Assembly: GCA_946613765.1 (NCBI GenBank)
Contig: CAMOFW010000024.1
Location: 1 to 9,840 of the forward strand
From: an uncultured Mycoplasmatota bacterium
Lineage (GTDB): Bacteria; Bacillota_I; Bacilli_A; RF39; UBA660
Direction of reading: 5' to 3'
DNA length: 9,840 nucleotides
Shown here: in pieces, positions 6,676 to 9,840 of the stretch
How positions within the stretch are numbered: the stretch's first letter is position 1
Layout of the letters: the number at the start of each line of letters is the position of its first letter
Program-made: the position numbers and the translations under genes
The notes under the pieces: model-generated
The model's database searches: none
Told to the model about the DNA's origin: nothing
The model's input: only the letters and a program-made list of their open reading frames with translations

Positions 6676-7703
6676 ATTAATTGTCTAAGAACTGGATTAT
6701 AGCAACTAATTGTTAAAGGTATGCCCATATCAATTAGAGCTTGCTTAGCACTTAATTTTATTTCTTCACTAGCTTCTTCTTCACTAATTTTTTTAATGCC
6801 AGCTATATACTTATCTAATTGTACTTCGTTACTAGAAGGATTAGCATAAGTATTAGCAAACTTACTTAATGTAGCAGTAATAATACCATTTTCTTTAGCT
6901 ATAGTTCTTAATACAACTGGATTTAGTTTTGTTAATTTATAGTATTCGATAATATCTATTTCTTCATTATTAATTTTATTTACTACTTCTAATATTTCAC
7001 CAGTAAAAATATCTTTTCTACTTAATATTTCTTGTGACATTCTTTCATCAAAACCATTAGCTATTGGATTGTAATAATTACGAAGTTTACTATCAACAAA
7101 ATTCTTGTGTGCATAATCTCTTAAACTTAATCCAGAGTTATATACTCTTTGATATATATCATTATGAGTAGAACTTTCTACTTTAGATGTTAATGATTTA
7201 CTATCTAAATAAGTAGTTCTTTTTGCAGGTTTATTTCTTTTTTCATTACTTAATCTTAGTATTTCTAATAAATCATCCATGAATAGATTAGAATTAACAT
7301 ATCTATCCTTGAATGCTTCTACAGCTTTTCCAAACATTGAACTATCATATCTAGAACCACTAACTAAACCATCAAGCGCAGTTCTAGCAGCTCTATCTTT
7401 ATTAACTTTATACTCCCTTAATGCTTTTCTTATAATAAAGTCATAGTTATCATTTCCTGTAGATTCTTCTCCATTTATATCGAAATATTTAACCATATCA
7501 TTTTTACAAACTCTTCCTATATTAGTTAAAACATCAACATACTTTCTATTTTCTTCAGTAACTAGACCAGCATTACGATATTTTTTGACTTGGATAGCAA
7601 CAGCTCTTTTAGATCCAAAGAACTTAACTATCTTATCAATATTGTTGGACATTACTAGACCAATACCAGCCTCTACATTTGATTTAAATACTTCATCATA
7701 CAT
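6663..7703 (-). CDS. hypothetical helical protein with helix-turn-helix-like segments, 346 aa
   Basis: I do not recognise the family. The start is ATG 7703 with a strong AGAGGGGGA ribosome site about seven bases upstream. The protein is almost entirely helical by composition and charge pattern, with no signal peptide or membrane segment. Several segments look like helix-turn-helix units by eye: residues 23-46 (IVKFFGSKRAVAIQVKKYR core), 191-211 (GLSLRDYAHKNFVDSKLRNY core) and 260-282 (LRTIAKENGIITATLSKF core). Weaker ones are at 249-268 and 320-341. The middle (150-180) is basic and Ser/Thr-rich, perhaps a linker. This suggests a nucleic-acid-binding or regulatory protein, but only by inference. 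It is transcribed alone from a consensus promoter, divergent from the coat gene and convergent with rpe. Confidence 0.8.
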   Translation of the reverse strand: MYDEVFKSNVEAGIGLVMSNNIDKIVKFFGSKRAVAIQVKKYRNAGLVTEENRKYVDVLTNIGRVCKNDMVKYFDINGEESTGNDNYDFIIRKALREYKVNKDRAARTALDGLVSGSRYDSSMFGKAVEAFKDRYVNSNLFMDDLLEILRLSNEKRNKPAKRTTYLDSKSLTSKVESSTHNDIYQRVYNSGLSLRDYAHKNFVDSKLRNYYNPIANGFDERMSQEILSRKDIFTGEILEVVNKINNEEIDIIEYYKLTKLNPVVLRTIAKENGIITATLSKFANTYANPSSNEVQLDKYIAGIKKISEEEASEEIKLSAKQALIDMGIPLTISCYNPVLRQLIKSK

Positions 7704-7734
7704 ATTGTTTTCCCCCTCTTGTCAAACGACTAAT

Positions 7735-7763
7735 ATTATATAAGAATAGATAAAAAATGTCAA
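7735..7763 (-). promoter_or_regulatory. consensus SigA promoter of the 346-aa gene
   Basis: Read on the minus strand: TTGACA (plus 7758-7763), 17 bases, TATAAT (plus 7735-7740), a perfect match with optimal spacing. The leader before ATG 7703 would be about 25 bases. The sequence from the -10 box on (TATAATATTAGTC) matches the promoter of the 252-aa gene except for two transitions. Confidence 0.87.
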
Positions 7764-7777
7764 ATAAAATTAATACA

Positions 7778-7786
7778 CATAAAATA
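7778..7786 (+). promoter_or_regulatory. candidate SigE/SigK-type -10 box upstream of the coat gene
   Basis: CATAAAATA fits the CATAnnnTA -10 pattern of mother-cell sigma factors, which drive coat genes in Bacillus. No convincing -35 (AC for SigK, ATATT-like for SigE) is found at the right distance. The predicted start site would fall almost on the ribosome site, so the call is weak. The same nonamer also occurs at 1671-1679. Confidence 0.3.
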
Positions 7787-7792
7787 TATAAG

Positions 7793-7798
7793 AAAGGA
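7793..7798 (+). promoter_or_regulatory. ribosome binding site AAAGGA of the coat gene
   Basis: AAAGGA lies nine bases before ATG 7808 and decides the start. The open frame extends 17 codons further upstream, but across the divergent promoter and without a ribosome site there. Confidence 0.65.
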
Positions 7799-7807
7799 TG
7801 TTATTTT

Positions 7808-8068
7808 ATGTTTTTTAATACAAATTTTAGTGAGCAAAATATGAATGCCAATAATCAAAATACAATGATGGATAACAATTGCAATCCAAGTGTATGCGAA
7901 TGCCCTCAAGAAAGATGCCAAACAAGGGAGATTCATCATTGTATTGAACATATTATTCCAATAAATACTAAAATAATAAATCATCATATTTACCATCATA
8001 TATATAAACCTGTATATACATGCTCTGAAGAAAATATATGCTCAAGTGATAGTACTTGTTGTATGTAA
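7808..8068 (+). CDS. CotD-like spore coat protein, Cys/His-rich, 86 aa
   Basis: Probable structural spore-coat protein, deposited around the forespore by the mother cell. Visible: an Asn/Gln/Met-rich N-terminus (1-24); a cysteine cluster (Cys25, 30, 32, 37); a central HHCIEHIIPINTKI stretch (43-56) followed by NHHIYHHIYKPVY (58-70); and a Cys-rich end (Cys72, 78, 84, 85). There are nine cysteines and seven histidines in 86 residues. The order of a His-Pro strand followed by N-H-H-x-Y-x-H resembles the CotD family core (v-P-x-H-x-t-x-v-N-H-H-x-Y-x-H). The cysteines suggest disulfide cross-linking or metal binding. The gene has its own terminator and no operon partner; the sporulation genes at the left end show the pathway exists here. 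The CotD assignment rests on a short motif by eye, and another small coat or metal-binding protein is possible. Confidence 0.7.
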   Translation: MFFNTNFSEQNMNANNQNTMMDNNCNPSVCECPQERCQTREIHHCIEHIIPINTKIINHHIYHHIYKPVYTCSEENICSSDSTCCM

Positions 8069-8095
8069 AAGTGTCAATAGACACTTTTTTATTTT
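8067..8095 (+). terminator. intrinsic terminator after the coat gene
   Basis: AAAAGTGTC (8067-8075) pairs with GACACTTTT (8080-8088) over an AATA loop, followed by further T residues (TTATTTT). The stem begins in the TAA stop codon. It separates the coat gene from argS. Confidence 0.85.
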
Positions 8096-8104
8096 ACTTT
8101 ATTG

Positions 8105-8113
8105 TGTTAAAAT
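8105..8113 (+). promoter_or_regulatory. candidate extended -10 promoter for argS
   Basis: TGTTAAAAT has the TGn-TAnnnT form, 31 bases before ATG 8144. The -35 position falls in the T tract of the preceding terminator (TTTTTT), which is a poor match. No T-box or other leader fits in the roughly 25-base leader. Confidence 0.4.
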
Positions 8114-8143
8114 ATATCTAATCAAAAAAGGAGTTGATCTATA

Positions 8144-9840
8144 ATGGATTTCATAAAATCACAAGAAGAAAAGATCAAAGATGTATTAAATAAAATAGGG
8201 TATAAAGTAGATTATGTTAAATTAAATGTATCAAGTATGCCTGAACTAGGTGATTATCAATTTAATGGAGTAATGCCTCTAGCAAAAGAGTATCATAAAA
8301 ATCCAAGAGAAATAGCTCAAGAATTAGTTGATAACTTAGATAAAGAAGATTATGAAAAGATAAGTGTTGATGGACCAGGTTTTATTAACATTAAATTTTC
8401 TAATGATGCTTTAATTAATTACTTTAAAGATTACCAATTAAAAGAATATGATAAAAATAATAAAACTATTGTATTAGATTATGGTTCACCTAATGTTGCC
8501 AAAGCATTACATGTAGGACATTTAAGAAGTGCTAATATTGGTGAAGCATTAAAAAGATTAGCAACATTCCTTGGTTATAATACAATTTCAGATAATTATT
8601 TAGGTGACTGGGGAAGACCAATGGGTTTAGTTATGCTAGAATTAAAAAATAAAAATCCAGAGTGGCCATTCTTTGATGAAAATTACACTGGTGAATATCC
8701 TGATGTTAAAATTACTAATGAAGAATTAGAATATCTTTATCCAATTGCATCAGCTAAAGCTAAAGAAGATGAATCTTATTTAGAAGAAGCAAGAGAAATG
8801 ACTGCACGTCTTCAAAGAAAAGAAAGAGGAATCTATGCTCTTTGGGAAAAAATAATTGAAGTATCTAAAGCTAATATTAAACGTTTATATGATAAATTAA
8901 ATGTAGAATATGATGAAGAATATGGAGAGGCCTATTCAGATAATTTTGTTAAAGATATTATAGAGTATTATAAAAACAATAATTTAACAAGAGTAAGTGA
9001 AGGTGCATTAGTAGTAGATGTAGCTAAAGAAGATGACAAAAAAGAATTACCACCTGCTATACTAGTTAAATCTAATGGAACAGTATCTTATGAAACAACT
9101 GATTTAGCAACTATCTATGATAGGGTTAATAGACATAACCCAACTGCATTATGGTACATAGTTGATAATCGTCAAGATCTTCATTTTGATTTAGTATTTA
9201 GAACTGCTAGAAAAGGTATCTTAAAAGATAAAGATGTAAAACTAGAATTCTTAGGATTTGGTACAATGAATGGTAAGGATGGTAAACCATTTAAAACTAG
9301 AGATGGTGGAGTAATGACTCTAGAAAGCTTAATGGACCAAGTAAAAGAAGAAACAGCTAAAAAAATAAATGAAAACTATGATGAAACACTTAAAGAAGAA
9401 ATAGCTCAAAAACTTTCTATCGCAGCATTAAAATATGCAGATCTATTACCAGTAAGAACTACAGACTATATCTTTGATATTGAAAAATTCTGTGACTTAA
9501 ATGGTAAGACTGGTGTATATTTACTATATTCAATAGTAAGAGCTAAATCATTACTAAATAAAGCAAGTGATATAAATGATTCATTAATTAAAATTAATGG
9601 ATTACAAGATAGAGATGTATTAGTTAAGTTATTACAAGTAGATTCAACTTTAAATAAAGCATTTGAAGAAAGATCTCTAAGTTTCATAACTGATTACTTG
9701 TATCAATTATCTAAATCTTATAATAGTTTCTATGATGCTAATAAAGTATTAATTGAAAGTGATGAAGAATTAAAGCAATCATGGATATATATTACAAGAA
9801 AATTTGTTGAAGTAGCATCTACTTTAACTAATATTCTTGC
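8144..9840 (+). CDS. argS: arginine-tRNA ligase, 3' end outside the window
   Basis: Charges tRNA-Arg with arginine; a cytosolic class I aminoacyl-tRNA synthetase. The frame starts at ATG 8144, with AAAGGAG (8127-8133) ten bases upstream, and stays open to the edge: 565 complete codons plus two bases. Domains: an N-terminal Add-1 domain (1-105) with VDGPGFINIKF (75-85); a Rossmann catalytic domain with SPNVAKALHVGHLRS (115-129), the HVGH being the HIGH signature; NYLGDWGRP; YETTDLATIYDR; WYIVDNRQDLHF; and MNGKDGKPFKTRDGG (375-389) at the KMSK position. The C-terminal anticodon-binding (DALR) domain has YLLYSIVRAKSLL. The KMSK signature is replaced by KPFKT, common among bacterial ArgS. Family length suggests only about ten residues are missing. 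It appears to be transcribed separately from the coat gene, because a terminator lies between them. Confidence 0.95.
   Translation, partial: MDFIKSQEEKIKDVLNKIGYKVDYVKLNVSSMPELGDYQFNGVMPLAKEYHKNPREIAQELVDNLDKEDYEKISVDGPGFINIKFSNDALINYFKDYQLKEYDKNNKTIVLDYGSPNVAKALHVGHLRSANIGEALKRLATFLGYNTISDNYLGDWGRPMGLVMLELKNKNPEWPFFDENYTGEYPDVKITNEELEYLYPIASAKAKEDESYLEEAREMTARLQRKERGIYALWEKIIEVSKANIKRLYDKLNVEYDEEYGEAYSDNFVKDIIEYYKNNNLTRVSEGALVVDVAKEDDKKELPPAILVKSNGTVSYETTDLATIYDRVNRHNPTALWYIVDNRQDLHFDLVFRTARKGILKDKDVKLEFLGFGTMNGKDGKPFKTRDGGVMTLESLMDQVKEETAKKINENYDETLKEEIAQKLSIAALKYADLLPVRTTDYIFDIEKFCDLNGKTGVYLLYSIVRAKSLLNKASDINDSLIKINGLQDRDVLVKLLQVDSTLNKAFEERSLSFITDYLYQLSKSYNSFYDANKVLIESDEELKQSWIYITRKFVEVASTLTNIL

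Noticed and set aside
7757..7807. N-terminal extension of the coat protein
   Set aside because: No ribosome site is seen upstream, it overlaps the divergent promoter, and ATG 7808 has a good Shine-Dalgarno.
8091..8143. T-box or other riboswitch before argS
   Set aside because: The space between the preceding terminator and the start codon is about 50 bases, too short for a T-box, and no specifier or antiterminator pattern is seen.
9261..9310. ArgS lacking KMSK as a defective enzyme
   Set aside because: Replacement of KMSK by a K-x-F-K-T-R form is widespread in functional bacterial ArgS proteins.
1..9840. Mycoplasma-type code (TGA as Trp)
   Set aside because: Conserved Trp positions use TGG (for example GDWGRP in ArgS), and prpC ends at TGA exactly where the family should end.

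Overview
The window is a strongly AT-rich bacterial chromosome segment using the standard code: Trp is TGG inside the conserved enzymes, and TGA works as a stop at the end of prpC. Several things point to a spore-forming, low-G+C member of the Bacillota. These are a pro-SigE sporulation sigma factor with what looks like the tail of its processing protease SpoIIGA, a CotD-like spore-coat protein, and the block rlmN-prpC-prkC-rsgA-rpe, which has the same order as in Bacillus subtilis and relatives. Very low G+C, short compact genes and several divergent sequence details suggest an uncultured gut-type Bacilli or Erysipelotrichia-like lineage. That placement is inference only.

Layout. (1) 1-836, plus strand: the 3' end of a probable spoIIGA overlaps sigE by 20 bases; a bidirectional terminator closes the unit. 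(2) 845-1603, minus strand: a 252-aa protein of unknown function with its own consensus SigA promoter. (3) 1739-6661, plus strand: a tightly coupled five-gene operon. RlmN methylates rRNA, PrpC/PrkC are the PP2C phosphatase and PASTA Ser/Thr kinase signalling pair, RsgA is a small-subunit assembly GTPase, and Rpe is a pentose-phosphate epimerase. Junctions are TAATG, ATGA, a 3-base gap and TAATG, which suggests translational coupling. (4) 6663-7703, minus strand: a 346-aa helical protein of unknown function with several helix-turn-helix-like segments. It is convergent with rpe across one shared hairpin and has its own consensus SigA promoter. (5) 7808-8068, plus strand: a small Cys/His-rich CotD-like coat protein with its own terminator. 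(6) 8144-9840, plus strand: argS, running off the right edge a few codons before its expected end.

Most of the window is ordinary core genome. The part least explained by known biology is the pair of single-gene minus-strand units. Each has a perfect TTGACA-17-TATAAT promoter followed by a similar initial sequence, a shared TATTTTATGT element a little upstream of the -35, a strong Shine-Dalgarno, and a hairpin terminator shared with the convergent plus-strand neighbour. I found no CRISPR array, insertion sequence, tRNA, rRNA or phage gene, and no stretch over 300 bases without a gene.
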